NCBI GenBank assembly: GCA_016709385.1
Contig: JADJMW010000004.1
Coordinates: forward strand, 269,887-333,886
DNA: 64,000 nucleotides
Direction of reading: 5' to 3'
DNA from: Candidatus Rubrivivax defluviihabitans
Lineage (GTDB): Bacteria; Pseudomonadota; Gammaproteobacteria; Burkholderiales; Burkholderiaceae_C
The stretch's first letter is position 1. Each line of letters begins with the position of its first letter. The notes beneath the pieces are model-generated. The model saw only the letters and a list, made by a program, of their open reading frames with translations. It did no database searches and had not been told where the DNA came from. This document shows, piece by piece, positions 16,601 to 23,944 of this stretch. Both the position numbers and the translations under genes were made by a program.

Positions 16601-17226
16601 GTGGTGAAGCGCCCGGCGGTGTCGATCAGCACCGCCTGGTCGGTGAACCACCAGTCGCAGTTGCGCGTGCCGCCGACACCGCGCACCGCCTGTTCGCCCA
16701 TGCGGTCGGCGAGCGGAAACTTCAGCCCCGAGTTGCGCAGCGCGGTGGTCTTGCCCGAACCCGGGGCCCCGATGAACAGGTACCAGGGCAGTTCGTAGAG
16801 ATAGCGGCCGCTCAGTCGCTGGGTCAAGCGCTGCCAGCGCCGCGGCGCCGCGCCTGCCGGGCCGCTGAAGCGGGCGCTGCGCAGCATCTGCAGTGCGCCC
16901 TCGAAGCGCGCGCGCACGGCCGCCAGGTCGGCGCTCTCGCCATCTGCCGCCGGGCCGGCAGGCGCGGCCATGAGCTGCTGCACGACCTTCTCGTTGCCGC
17001 TGCGGGCGCGCCAGGTGCGCCAGCCCACGATGGCCGCCGCAACGGCGACGACGACCGCGGTGGCCACCCAGCGCGCGTTCTCGCCCTCCAGCGGGCGCCA
17101 GTCGGCCACCGCGACCAGCGGTCCGATGACCCAGACCAGCGCCAGCAGCAGCAACAGCAGCAATGCGGCGAGCACCCAGCCGTTGAAGATCCAGCCCAAG
17201 ACCTTGCGCAGCATGGTGCGGATCAC
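13636..17226 (-). CDS. tssM: T6SS membrane complex subunit TssM (IcmF)
   Basis: 1196 residues, the usual size. The start is a GTG at 17226 overlapping the tssL stop. Two transmembrane helices lie near the N-terminus (WVLAALLLLLLLALVWVIG and TAVVVAVAAAIVGW). A cytoplasmic NTPase domain with Walker A GAPGSGKTT follows near residue 137. A third helix (LVIGGYALVALLASVVIGAW) lies near residue 445, then a large periplasmic region ending in the conserved C-terminal beta domain (GPWALFRLFERVKL). TssM spans the inner membrane and connects TssL to the lipoprotein TssJ, forming the channel through which the Hcp tube is fired. An intact Walker A suggests an ATP-dependent function is kept, as in some but not all TssM proteins. 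Confidence 0.95.
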   Translation of the reverse strand: MIRTMLRKVLGWIFNGWVLAALLLLLLLALVWVIGPLVAVADWRPLEGENARWVATAVVVAVAAAIVGWRTWRARSGNEKVVQQLMAAPAGPAADGESADLAAVRARFEGALQMLRSARFSGPAGAAPRRWQRLTQRLSGRYLYELPWYLFIGAPGSGKTTALRNSGLKFPLADRMGEQAVRGVGGTRNCDWWFTDQAVLIDTAGRFTTQDSDQATDRSTWNGFLALLRTSRPRQPLNGVLVTASLSDLIGKGSADRARHAQTVRQRLQELHEQLGIRLPIYLLVTKCDLMAGFGDTYATLDKEQRATPWGFTFPLEVAAAWQQEFGPQFDALLQRLDAGLVDRLQSEADPQRRQRIYGFPGQFASLRAPLQEFVEQVFSPSPFEADPLLRGVYFVSGTQEGTPIDRVLGAVARRYQLEQAVLPPQQGSGRSYFLQRLLTEVVFAEHGVAGTRRGWERRRGALVIGGYALVALLASVVIGAWVLSWRENRGYVETVGARVDTVRQLVQETPNRPTPDLTPILGALEATRELAAAADSGKDVPWSLGFGLYQGAKLDGAARAAYERMLVDAMLPRLALRVEEQLRSLDQPESHYEALKAYLMMYDPQRFDAGALKAHIEADWDVRLGREMTTEQRERLSSHLDRLLAQGPAVSPLPQDKALVDATRARLAAVPLPQRVYNRLRQQGLGAQFPEFTVVNKGGGNAALVFTRASGQPLTRGVPGLFSYDGYHKGFQSVVGDVTRQLAEEQTWVLGIEATDSVGASAMLASGRLVDDVRRIYLNEYRDTWKTFIADVRLQPVTSIAQSIEKTRFLAAPDNPLVPLLRAMSRETTLLAGQGAVEAVTQQARGAAEAVQSRVLGALGARRPTTGAPASRIESIVDDEFAGLRRMVTAPEGGRAPIEGVVARLGELQVLLTAVDSALKGGAAPPPSPLPNQLKAEAANTAEPVRSILDSLGSASSRVGLMQLRETLSREVRTQVGEFCTQATAGRYPFDATSPRDVTQADFAALFGPGGKFDQMQQRLAPFIDTSTRPWSFRAVEGTPLGTDVGTLPQFQRAAVIRETFFAGGSAVPSTRLEFKAVEMDTELREFTLDVDGQLVRYAHGPQIPALVQWPGPRGTGVVRVMVQPAGGTGMVNDGPWALFRLFERVKLQPGPSPEKFRATFEIDGRKAVFDVTASSVRNPFRLPELRSFACPNGL

Positions 17227-18581
17227 CTCGAGGCCGCCGCTGCGGCAGCCGGCGGCGCCTCGGTCCGGCGCGAGCGCGCCTCGGGTCTGGCGGTGAGCAG
17301 CATGACCTCGACACGCCGGTTCAGCGCACGGTTGGCGGCACTGTCGTTCGGCACCAGCGGCTCGCCGTCGGCGCGGCCTTCGGCGCGCACGCGATCGGCC
17401 GGCACGCCGGCCGCGACGATCAGGCCCTGCACGGTGCGTGCGCGCTCTTCCGACAAGTGCCAGTTGGACGGGAAGCGCATCGACCGCATCGGCGTGTTGT
17501 CGGTGTGTCCCGTGACGACCACGTCGCCGCCGACGCGCACCAGGGCGTCGGCAATGCGGCGCATCAGGTCCTCGCGTTCCGGCACCAGCGTGGCGCTGGC
17601 CGGCGCGAACAGGCCTTCGCCGCGAATCGTGATCACGCTGCGGTCGACCTCGTCGCGCACCGCCACCAGGCCGGCGCGGATGTCGGGCTGCAGGAAGACG
17701 GCCAGTCGCGGCTGCGGTGCGGCCTGTGCGACGGGCACCAGCGGCGCCGGCAGCCGCAGGCGCTGGATCTCGCCATAGACCGGGTCAGCGCGATTGCTGA
17801 GCGACCACGCGAATGCGGCATAGGCGCCGCCCAGAATCAGCAGCGCGGCGCAGGCCGTGACGGCCAAGGGCAGCCAGGACAGCGCCCGGCGATCAGCCAC
17901 CGGCCGGCCCTGCCAGTTCGACGCCAAGGCCGGTGCATAGGCACCGCGCTGCTGGCGGATGATCTGCGCCAGCTTGGCGCGAATCGCCTCGAGTTGCGCC
18001 CGACCTCCGTCGATCACGCGATAGCGGCCCTCGAATCCGAGCGCCAGCGCGGCGTAGATGAACTCGAGCAGGTCGAGGTTGACGTCGGGCTTCTCGGCCA
18101 ACCTGGCCATCAGCTGGAAGACCTTCTCGCCGCCGAAGGACTCGTTGTAGAACTCGGCCAGCAGGCTGTGCCGACCCCACAGTCCGGCGCCACCCCAGGG
18201 GGTGTCGGCGGCTGCCTCGTCGATCATCGTGCACAGCACGTAGCGCGCGGCCATGATGCGCTCGGGCGCGATCCCGCGCTGCTGGGCGGAGCTGGCGAAG
18301 TCGCGCACACCTTGCGCCAGCGACGCGCGCAGCGCCCCCGGATCCGCGACCTGGCGCGTCTGGCGCAGCTGCGGCACCATCACCATCAGACGGTTGGCCA
18401 ATGCGAGCAAGGGGTTCAGGCCGTGGTCGGCCGGCGGCAGGTCGCTCGAAGCGCCGTCCACCTGACCCGCTGCCCCGGACGCCCGGACTCCGGGCCATCC
18501 ACCAGGCATCGGTCGGGCGAAGGTCGGCTGGCCGTCGAACTCAGCGAAGGGGTCGGGGACCGCAGGCGGGTCGCTGGCCAT
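17223..18581 (-). CDS. tssL: T6SS membrane subunit TssL with C-terminal OmpA peptidoglycan-binding domain
   Basis: 452 residues. After a Pro-rich leader, the DotU/TssL domain covers about 60-250, with NPLLALANRL, AARYVLCTMIDEA, WGRHSLLAEFYNESFGGEKVF and ALALGFEGRYRV. One transmembrane helix (LPLAVTACAALLILGGAYAAFAW) lies near residue 235-257. The C-terminal OmpA-like domain (about 315-430) has VTGHTDNTPMRS and LSEERARTV, with NRRVEVML at the end. Extended TssL proteins of this kind bind peptidoglycan directly, so no separate TagL is needed. The stop overlaps the tssM start by four bases, and the gene starts 18 bases after the tssK stop. Confidence 0.95.
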   Translation of the reverse strand: MASDPPAVPDPFAEFDGQPTFARPMPGGWPGVRASGAAGQVDGASSDLPPADHGLNPLLALANRLMVMVPQLRQTRQVADPGALRASLAQGVRDFASSAQQRGIAPERIMAARYVLCTMIDEAAADTPWGGAGLWGRHSLLAEFYNESFGGEKVFQLMARLAEKPDVNLDLLEFIYAALALGFEGRYRVIDGGRAQLEAIRAKLAQIIRQQRGAYAPALASNWQGRPVADRRALSWLPLAVTACAALLILGGAYAAFAWSLSNRADPVYGEIQRLRLPAPLVPVAQAAPQPRLAVFLQPDIRAGLVAVRDEVDRSVITIRGEGLFAPASATLVPEREDLMRRIADALVRVGGDVVVTGHTDNTPMRSMRFPSNWHLSEERARTVQGLIVAAGVPADRVRAEGRADGEPLVPNDSAANRALNRRVEVMLLTARPEARSRRTEAPPAAAAAASR

Positions 18582-18599
18582 CGGTGCCGCCTCGATGCA

Positions 18600-19934
18600 T
18601 CAGGGCTGGCGCACGGCCCACAGCTCGAGTTCGAGGCCGGGGAAGTCGCCGGTCACGAAAAGCGCCAGACTTCCATTGCGTTCGAGCTGCTTCCAGAGTT
18701 CACCCTGGCGGTCCAGTTCGAAATAGTGGCTGCCGGCATGGTAGGGCAGCTGCCGCGGCGCCACCGGCAGGCTGCGCAGAGCGATGCCCGGCAGCTGGAG
18801 GTTGACCAGTTCCTTGATGCGGTCGACCGGGCCGAGCTTGCACTGGGAAGGAAAGCGCTGCCGCACCTGCTCCATCGGCAGTTGCGAGCGCACCGCCAGC
18901 ACGAAGCCGGCACTGCGCAGCAGCTCGGTGTCGGCAATCACGGCGGTGCGCACGCCGTGGCTGCGGTCGACCAGTTCGATCGGCACCGCGTGACGCTGGA
19001 TCACGGTCGACAACAGTTCCCGCAGGTCCTGAACGACGGGGGCGAAGCAGCGCTGCAGGTCGTCGTGCTGATAGAGCGGATATTCGGGCGGCAGGCGCGT
19101 GCTCGAGAAGGTTGCCAGTTCGCCCGCGAGCTCCAGGCAGGCCAGGAAGAATGGCCAGGGATGAACGCTGGGCGCACCGGCGAACTGGCGCCAGCGCGGT
19201 TCGGTGCGGTTGAGCAGCTGCAGCATCAGGAAGTCGGCGACTTCCGAGACGCCGTGGCCGAGTTGGCCCATGCCCGCTGCCAGCGCGCGGGCCCGCTGTT
19301 GAATGAGGCCGTGCAGCAGCGCCGCCGTGGCCGAGAGCTGGCCGCTGGCTTCGATGCGTGTCTGCGCCGCGACATAGCCCCGATCGAGCACGACCTGCCC
19401 GTCGCCGCGGCGCTCGACGATGCGCGCCACGCCGAGCAGCGCGTGGCTGTCGTTGGCATCGCGCTGGCGCAGCAACTGCAGGCGCAGGGCGCCGGTCTGC
19501 ACCGGTTCCGGGTCGTCAGCGGCATTCGTGTGGTCGCGCAGATCCAGGTCGATGACGTTGTAGCGGGCCACCGCATCGCCACGGCCGTCGCCGAAGTCGA
19601 CCTCGGTGGCGCCGGAGCGTGCGCGCGGCGCCGCGAGGAAGACCACTTCGCCCAGCAGGTCGGGGGAAACCTCGAACGGGCTCGGCAACGCGTCGACGTC
19701 GGGCATCGAGAACGGTGTGCCGTCGGGCAGCACGCCACGCGCGCGCACGAGCGCCACGCGGCCCAGCGCGAACTGCGCTTCGTCCAGCACCAATTCGCCA
19801 AAGCCCCAGGCATAAGGATGCGCGGCGCGTGCACGAGCGTCGACCAAGGACTCGACGAAGCGCGACTCCTGCTGAAAATGGTGCGGTCGCAGGAACATGC
19901 CCTGCGACCAGATCACGCGGTGATGCGCCGTCAT
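18600..19934 (-). CDS. tssK: T6SS baseplate connector TssK
   Basis: 444 residues from ATG 19934; a GTG at 19940 is two codons upstream. The N-terminus VIWSQGMFLRPHHFQQ is diagnostic for TssK. Further conserved stretches are AWGFGELVLDEAQFALGR, HPYAWGF, PWPFFLACLELAGEL, YQHDDLQRCF and GPVDRIKELVNLQLPGI. TssK trimers link the baseplate to the cytoplasmic parts of TssL and TssM. The gene is the only baseplate-related gene in the window. TssE, TssF and TssG would have to be encoded elsewhere. Confidence 0.95.
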   Translation of the reverse strand: MTAHHRVIWSQGMFLRPHHFQQESRFVESLVDARARAAHPYAWGFGELVLDEAQFALGRVALVRARGVLPDGTPFSMPDVDALPSPFEVSPDLLGEVVFLAAPRARSGATEVDFGDGRGDAVARYNVIDLDLRDHTNAADDPEPVQTGALRLQLLRQRDANDSHALLGVARIVERRGDGQVVLDRGYVAAQTRIEASGQLSATAALLHGLIQQRARALAAGMGQLGHGVSEVADFLMLQLLNRTEPRWRQFAGAPSVHPWPFFLACLELAGELATFSSTRLPPEYPLYQHDDLQRCFAPVVQDLRELLSTVIQRHAVPIELVDRSHGVRTAVIADTELLRSAGFVLAVRSQLPMEQVRQRFPSQCKLGPVDRIKELVNLQLPGIALRSLPVAPRQLPYHAGSHYFELDRQGELWKQLERNGSLALFVTGDFPGLELELWAVRQP

Positions 19935-19957
19935 CGTCACGCTGCTTGCGAACGGAC

Positions 19958-20470
19958 TCAGCGGGAAACCGTCGCCGACACCGAGAGCGGTTCGGCGCGG
20001 ATCGTGATGCTCTGCGTTCGGCCCGGCTGCACGGCCGTGATCGAACGCCACGTGGCCTGTTCCAGGTTTCGATAGGCCGCGACGACGCCAATGAAGCGGG
20101 TGTCCACCGACAACTTCTTCGCGAACGGGCGCGTCTCGCCGGGCTGCAGCATCACTTCTTCCCTGGTGATCAGTTCTGCACCCAGCGTCGCCTGATCGGC
20201 CTGGTACAGCGACATGAAGTCGGCCTGGTTGAAGGCGGCGGCCGATTTCAGTTCGTAGATGCGCAGCAACAAGGGCGACGGACGCTGTGTCACGCTGGGA
20301 TTGAGACCCGCCGAGGCCTCGATGTTGCCGCTGACGGCCGCAGGCTTCGGAGCGCTGCTGCACCCGGCGGTGGACAGGATGGCAGCCGACGCCAGACAGA
20401 CGGCACAGCCAAGGCCGAACGCAGATTTCATGCGACGTCTCGTGGGCGCGGATCGACTGCCGGAAGCCAT
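19958..20470 (-). CDS. tssJ: T6SS outer-membrane lipoprotein TssJ
   Basis: 170 residues if started at ATG 20470, which has AGGCAGG upstream. A start at ATG 20431 would give a 157-residue form beginning right at the signal peptide. The lipobox STAGC is followed by the mature domain with the TssJ pattern: LNPSVTQRPSPLLLRIYELKS, FNQADFMSLYQAD, EEVMLQPGETRPF and FIGVVAAYRNLE. TssJ sits on the inner face of the outer membrane and binds the periplasmic end of TssM. It is the first gene of the reverse operon tssJ-tssK-tssL-tssM-tagF, and its promoter should lie in 20471-20660, where no strong box is visible to me. Confidence 0.93.
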   Translation of the reverse strand: MASGSRSAPTRRRMKSAFGLGCAVCLASAAILSTAGCSSAPKPAAVSGNIEASAGLNPSVTQRPSPLLLRIYELKSAAAFNQADFMSLYQADQATLGAELITREEVMLQPGETRPFAKKLSVDTRFIGVVAAYRNLEQATWRSITAVQPGRTQSITIRAEPLSVSATVSR

Positions 20471-20660
20471 GAGCCTGCCTTTCATCGTGCCGAGGATAAG
20501 CAGGTGCCAACACGACATCTGATGACTAAGGTAACCCGCATCCGGGGCCGGCGGGGTCGGAGATTCCGTGCGCGCGCGGGCCCCGGCAACGGACTCCTCC
20601 TGGCTGTTCATCGGTGCGCAGCCATACGCCGCACCGCTTCATTCTACGTTGGGGGACGGT

Positions 20661-20909
20661 CTAGACCTCGCCGATCAGCTCCGAGGTTCGCTTCACATCG
20701 CGCTCGAAGGCGGCAATGGTGTGCTCCGAGGTCGACGTGTTCAGCAGCACGGTCCGCGCGACCTCGGCGTGGCCCTCGAAGGTGCGTTGCAGTCCCGCGC
20801 GCGCCGAGACCGGCATCGCCTGCAGCAGCGCCGTGACCAGGGCGTCCAGCGCGACCAGGCTGCCCTTGAGTTCGCAGATCCGTTCCGTGGCTTCCTGCAG
20901 GTTCTTCAT
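20661..20909 (-). CDS. small conserved hypothetical protein
   Basis: 82 residues from ATG 20909 to a TAG at 20661. The sequence is helical throughout (NLQEATERICELKGSLVALDALVTALL, then HTIAAFERDVKRTSELIGEV) with no signal peptide. I believe similar short proteins occur in related Burkholderiales, but I cannot name a family. It lies downstream of the cold-shock gene, with a clear terminator between them, so it probably depends on read-through or on its own weak promoter. The helical pattern would suit a small oligomeric or adaptor protein. Confidence 0.65.
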   Translation of the reverse strand: MKNLQEATERICELKGSLVALDALVTALLQAMPVSARAGLQRTFEGHAEVARTVLLNTSTSEHTIAAFERDVKRTSELIGEV

Positions 20910-20923
20910 CGTCGACGCCCCAA

Positions 20924-20950
20924 GAAAAAAGCCGCGGGAAAGACCGCGGC
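20924..20950 (-). terminator. Rho-independent terminator of the cold-shock gene
   Basis: Read on the minus strand: a 7-base perfect GC stem (GCCGCGG at 20950-20944 pairing with CCGCGGC at 20937-20931), a 6-base loop, and a run of six T at 20930-20925. It lies 40 bases after the stop of the cold-shock gene. Confidence 0.88.
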
Positions 20951-20989
20951 TCTTTCAGCAAACCCCGTTGCCGGGGTCTCGTGCGCCGG

Positions 20990-21202
20990 TCAGGTGGCGG
21001 CGCGGATGTTCGACGCTTGCGGGCCCTTCTGGCCCTGCGTCACTTCGAACTCGACGCGCTGGCTTTCGGCCAGGGTCTTGAAGCCGCTGCCCTGGATCTG
21101 GCTGAAGTGGGCGAAGAGGTCCTTGCCGCCGCTGTCAGGCGTGATGAAGCCGAAGCCCTTGCCTTCGTTGAACCACTTCACGGTACCGGTTTCGGTTGTC
21201 AT
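20990..21202 (-). CDS. cold-shock protein, CspA family
   Basis: 70 residues, the standard length. It contains GTVKWFNEGKGFGFI with the RNP1 motif and DLFAHFSQI with RNP2, then the TLAESQRVEFEVTQGQKGPQA end typical of the family. These small OB-fold proteins bind single-stranded RNA and DNA and melt secondary structure. ATG 21202 has an AAAGGAAA ribosome-binding site at the right distance. The region upstream (21203-21365) is gene-free and probably forms the long structured leader usual for csp genes. A terminator follows the gene. Confidence 0.95.
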   Translation of the reverse strand: MTTETGTVKWFNEGKGFGFITPDSGGKDLFAHFSQIQGSGFKTLAESQRVEFEVTQGQKGPQASNIRAAT

Positions 21203-21365
21203 ATCAAATTTCCTTTCAAGTGATGCCGCAGCACATGCTGCAAGCAGTGCAGAGACGCCAAGAATTCACCGATTGGAGATTCGACCGAAACTGCCGGGTA
21301 GACCGGCTGAAACAGAGATGACCTACAGAAAGACGGTCTTGTGCATATCTACAACGCGAAATATA
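21203..21365 (-). promoter_or_regulatory. probable long 5' leader and promoter of the cold-shock gene
   Basis: 163 AT-richer bases between the csp start and the divergent lipoprotein gene. A TATATT at 21365-21360 (minus strand) could be a -10 box, but I see no good -35 at the right distance. Cold-inducible csp messages typically have 100-160-base leaders that refold with temperature. The length and composition fit, but a temperature response is inference. Confidence 0.35.
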
Positions 21366-21492
21366 CCCGATGTCGTGGCGAACATTGCACCGGGCCTGCG
21401 GCGCGGCCTCAAGCCCGCAGGTGCGCGCGGTTCGGCAGCGGGCCCGCGCGGACACTTGCCGCACCGCGCGGGTCGCGCACAATGGGCGCCGC

Positions 21493-22431
21493 ATGACGTC
21501 CGCAACATCGTCCCCCGCCCCGCCGTGGCTGCGTCCGATCTCGGCCGCGCTGCTGGCCGTTGCCTTGTTGGCCGGCTGCATCACGCGCTCGGTCGACGTG
21601 CCTTCGGAGCAGGCCGACGCGGCTGAATTCGCCGACTGGTCCTGTGACCGTATCGACGACGAACTCGACGCAGTGCAGCAGCGCGCGGCCGACGTGGCCT
21701 ATGCGGTGGACGAACGCGCCGGCAACAACATCATGGCGCTGGGCGTGGGCGTCACCGTCTTCTGGCCTGCGCTGCTGGCGATGCGGCCGGCCGGGCTGGA
21801 GGCGGCCGACTTGGCGCGGCTGAAGGGCCGCTACGAGGCGCTGCGCACGGCTTCGGCGGTCAAGGGCTGCCCGCCGGCTGCCGCCGAACTGCGGCCCGAC
21901 GTCGCGGCCACCTTGCCGGTGGCGGTGGGTGACCGCCTCGTCTACGAAGACCGCGCCGCGCCGCGTTTGCCCGCGTCCACCTGGGTCTTGCGCGTGAAGT
22001 CGCTGCGCCGCACCGAAATCGAGATGGAACTTGAATCGGCGCCCGGCAGCCCCTGGCGACAGGACCGATTCGGCAACGTGCTCGAGGCGCCCGCGGGCAC
22101 GCTGCAATGGCAGCGCCTGATCCGTGGCGAGCTCGTGCTCGGCCACGTGGTGGCCGGCGAGATCGGCGTGGTGGGCGATCCGCTCGCGCGCGCCCGCCTG
22201 CGCGGCCAGGTGGTGGCCGTGGGGCCGCAAACGGTGGCCGATCGCCGCTTCGACGTGGCGGTGATCGAATTGTTCGGCGACGCCCAGGCCGCCGAGGCCT
22301 TCACGCGTGTCGACGGGGCGATCGTCGTCGACCGCGCCAGCGGCGTGCTGTTGCGCCTGGACCTGCGCAGCGCCCAGCCGCCGTTTTCGTTGCAGCGCCG
22401 ACTGGTTCGGGTGGAAGCGGCGCCGGGCTGA
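21493..22431 (+). CDS. predicted lipoprotein of unknown function
   Basis: 312 residues from ATG 21493. The longer open frame from 21370 is not used because the signal sequence begins close to this ATG. The N-terminus has a hydrophobic segment with lipobox LLAGC. A following part includes CDRIDDELDAVQQRAADVAYAVDERAGNN and VGVTVFWPALLAM. That resembles envelope proteins with a helix next to a weakly hydrophobic segment. The C-terminal 170 residues are strand-rich. No enzyme motif is visible. The gene is divergent from the cold-shock gene and 88 bases before the Spy-like gene. Confidence 0.7.
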   Translation: MTSATSSPAPPWLRPISAALLAVALLAGCITRSVDVPSEQADAAEFADWSCDRIDDELDAVQQRAADVAYAVDERAGNNIMALGVGVTVFWPALLAMRPAGLEAADLARLKGRYEALRTASAVKGCPPAAAELRPDVAATLPVAVGDRLVYEDRAAPRLPASTWVLRVKSLRRTEIEMELESAPGSPWRQDRFGNVLEAPAGTLQWQRLIRGELVLGHVVAGEIGVVGDPLARARLRGQVVAVGPQTVADRRFDVAVIELFGDAQAAEAFTRVDGAIVVDRASGVLLRLDLRSAQPPFSLQRRLVRVEAAPG

Positions 22432-22519
22432 GTTCCCTACAGTTCTTTACCGGGGCTGCACGCTGCCGTTACGGCCGGTCTGCAAGATGGCCGGCATCGT
22501 GAACCCGCCAGGAGATGTC

Positions 22520-23089
22520 ATGCAGCGATCCGTTTCCCACCCCACCCCCGCCGGCGCCCGCGTCGTGTTTCGGCCGTTGCGCCTGCTGGCCGCCAGCGCT
22601 GCGCTGGCCCTGGCCGGCGGCCTGCTGCAGACGGCGGCCGCGGCGCCTCAAGGCGTGCATGGCAGCCCCGGCACCCTGCCCGCGATGGGCCAGATGGGCA
22701 GCCTGCTCATGGCGCACCCGCGGCAGATGGAGCGCTTGTTCGACGGCATCGGTGCCAGCGCCGAACAGCGGGCACAGATCCAGCAGATCGCGCATGCCGC
22801 GCGCGCCGACCTGCGCGCCCAGCGCGAGGCCGGGCAGGACTTGCGCGAGCAAGGCCGGGCGCTGTTCGCGCAGCCGTTCGTCGACGAAGCGGCGGTCGAG
22901 GCCCTGCGGCTGCAAGCGCTGGCGCAGCACGACCGGGCCAGCCGGCGCATGGTTCGGGCCCTGCTGGACATGAGCCGCGTGCTCACTGCCGAGCAGCGCC
23001 AGGCCCTGGCCGAGCAGATGGCACAGCATCGTGCCGCCCTGCAGCGCCATCGCGCCGAACGTGAAGCAGCCCCCCACCCGAAGCGCTGA
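22520..23089 (+). CDS. Spy/CpxP-like periplasmic protein with LTxxQ motif
   Basis: 189 residues from ATG 22520 with AGGAGA at 22510-22515. A signal peptide (LRLLAASAALALAGGLLQTAAAA) is followed by a helical, Gln/Ala/Arg-rich mature part. The motif LTAEQRQALAEQM near the C-terminus is the LTxxQ signature, and a looser copy (ASAEQRAQIQQIA) lies near residue 85. Spy and CpxP are small chaperone-like sensors in the periplasm that feed back on a two-component system. Here the gene directly precedes a response regulator and a histidine kinase, as in Cpx-like systems, so it probably modulates that kinase. Confidence 0.85.
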   Translation: MQRSVSHPTPAGARVVFRPLRLLAASAALALAGGLLQTAAAAPQGVHGSPGTLPAMGQMGSLLMAHPRQMERLFDGIGASAEQRAQIQQIAHAARADLRAQREAGQDLREQGRALFAQPFVDEAAVEALRLQALAQHDRASRRMVRALLDMSRVLTAEQRQALAEQMAQHRAALQRHRAEREAAPHPKR

Positions 23090-23161
23090 GCGCTTCGCAC
23101 CCGGTCCGCGAAGGGCCGGGCAGGCCCGGACCTGGTCGAAGGCCATGAAGAGCCGCATGCG

Positions 23162-23866
23162 ATGAGCCGCCTGCTGCTGGTCGACGACGACTCGCGATTG
23201 ACCGGGATGCTCGGTGACTACCTGCGCAACAACGGCTTCGAGGTCGAGACCGCCGCCTCGCTGGCTGCGGCGCGCAGCCGCCTGCAGCAGGGCGGGTTCG
23301 ACGCCCTGGTGCTCGACCTCATGCTGCCCGACGGCGACGGCCTGGACTTCACGCGGGAACTGCGCAGCGCGCCGGCCACGCGGCGGCTGCCGCTGCTCAT
23401 GCTCACGGCGCGCGGCGAGCCCACCGACCGCATCGTGGGCCTGGAGATCGGCGCCGACGACTATCTGGGCAAGCCCTTCGAACCGCGTGAACTGCTGGCG
23501 CGGGTGAAGGCGCTGCTGCGCCGCGCCGCGCCCCATGCCGGCAGCGGGGACGACGTGCTCGTCTTCGGCCGCCTCGAGGTGGACCTGGGCGCGCGCCAGG
23601 CGCGCCTGGACGGTCGTCCCTGCGACCTCACCGGCCACCAGTTCGAACTGCTCGGCGTGCTGGCGCGGCGTCCCGGGCGGGTGCTGTCGCGCGACCAGAT
23701 CATGGACGCGCTCAAGGGCCACCCGCTGGAGGCCTTCGACCGCAGCATCGACGTGCACATCTCGCGCATCCGCGCCGTCATCGAGGACGACCCGAAAGCG
23801 CCGCGCCGCGTGCTCACGGTACGCGGTGCCGGCTACGTGTTCGCGCGCAAGCAGGACGCCGAATAG
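23162..23866 (+). CDS. OmpR-family response regulator, CpxR/RstA-like
   Basis: 234 residues. The receiver domain (1-120) shows the acidic pocket LLLVDDDSRL, the phosphorylatable Asp in LVLDLMLPDGDG (residue 56), the Thr of LMLTARG and the Lys of GADDYLGKPFEPREL. The C-terminal winged helix (about 135-230) has LTGHQFELLGVLARRPGRVLSR and VDVHISRIRAVI-like recognition features, ending in VRGAGYVFAR. It should bind direct repeats in promoters as a dimer when phosphorylated by the kinase encoded 78 bases downstream. The pairing with a Spy-like gene suggests an envelope-stress regulon. Confidence 0.92.
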   Translation: MSRLLLVDDDSRLTGMLGDYLRNNGFEVETAASLAAARSRLQQGGFDALVLDLMLPDGDGLDFTRELRSAPATRRLPLLMLTARGEPTDRIVGLEIGADDYLGKPFEPRELLARVKALLRRAAPHAGSGDDVLVFGRLEVDLGARQARLDGRPCDLTGHQFELLGVLARRPGRVLSRDQIMDALKGHPLEAFDRSIDVHISRIRAVIEDDPKAPRRVLTVRGAGYVFARKQDAE

Positions 23867-23944
23867 TGGCCTGGCAGTACCCGGCCGGCGGTGCCGGCGC
23901 GTTGCGACCGGCGGGCCCGACAGGCCCGAAAGAGCACTGAAGCC

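Noticed and set aside
13087..17778. A 1563-codon open frame on the plus strand
   Set aside because: It is antisense to tagF, tssM and tssL, which have clear family motifs. Long antisense frames are expected at this GC content.
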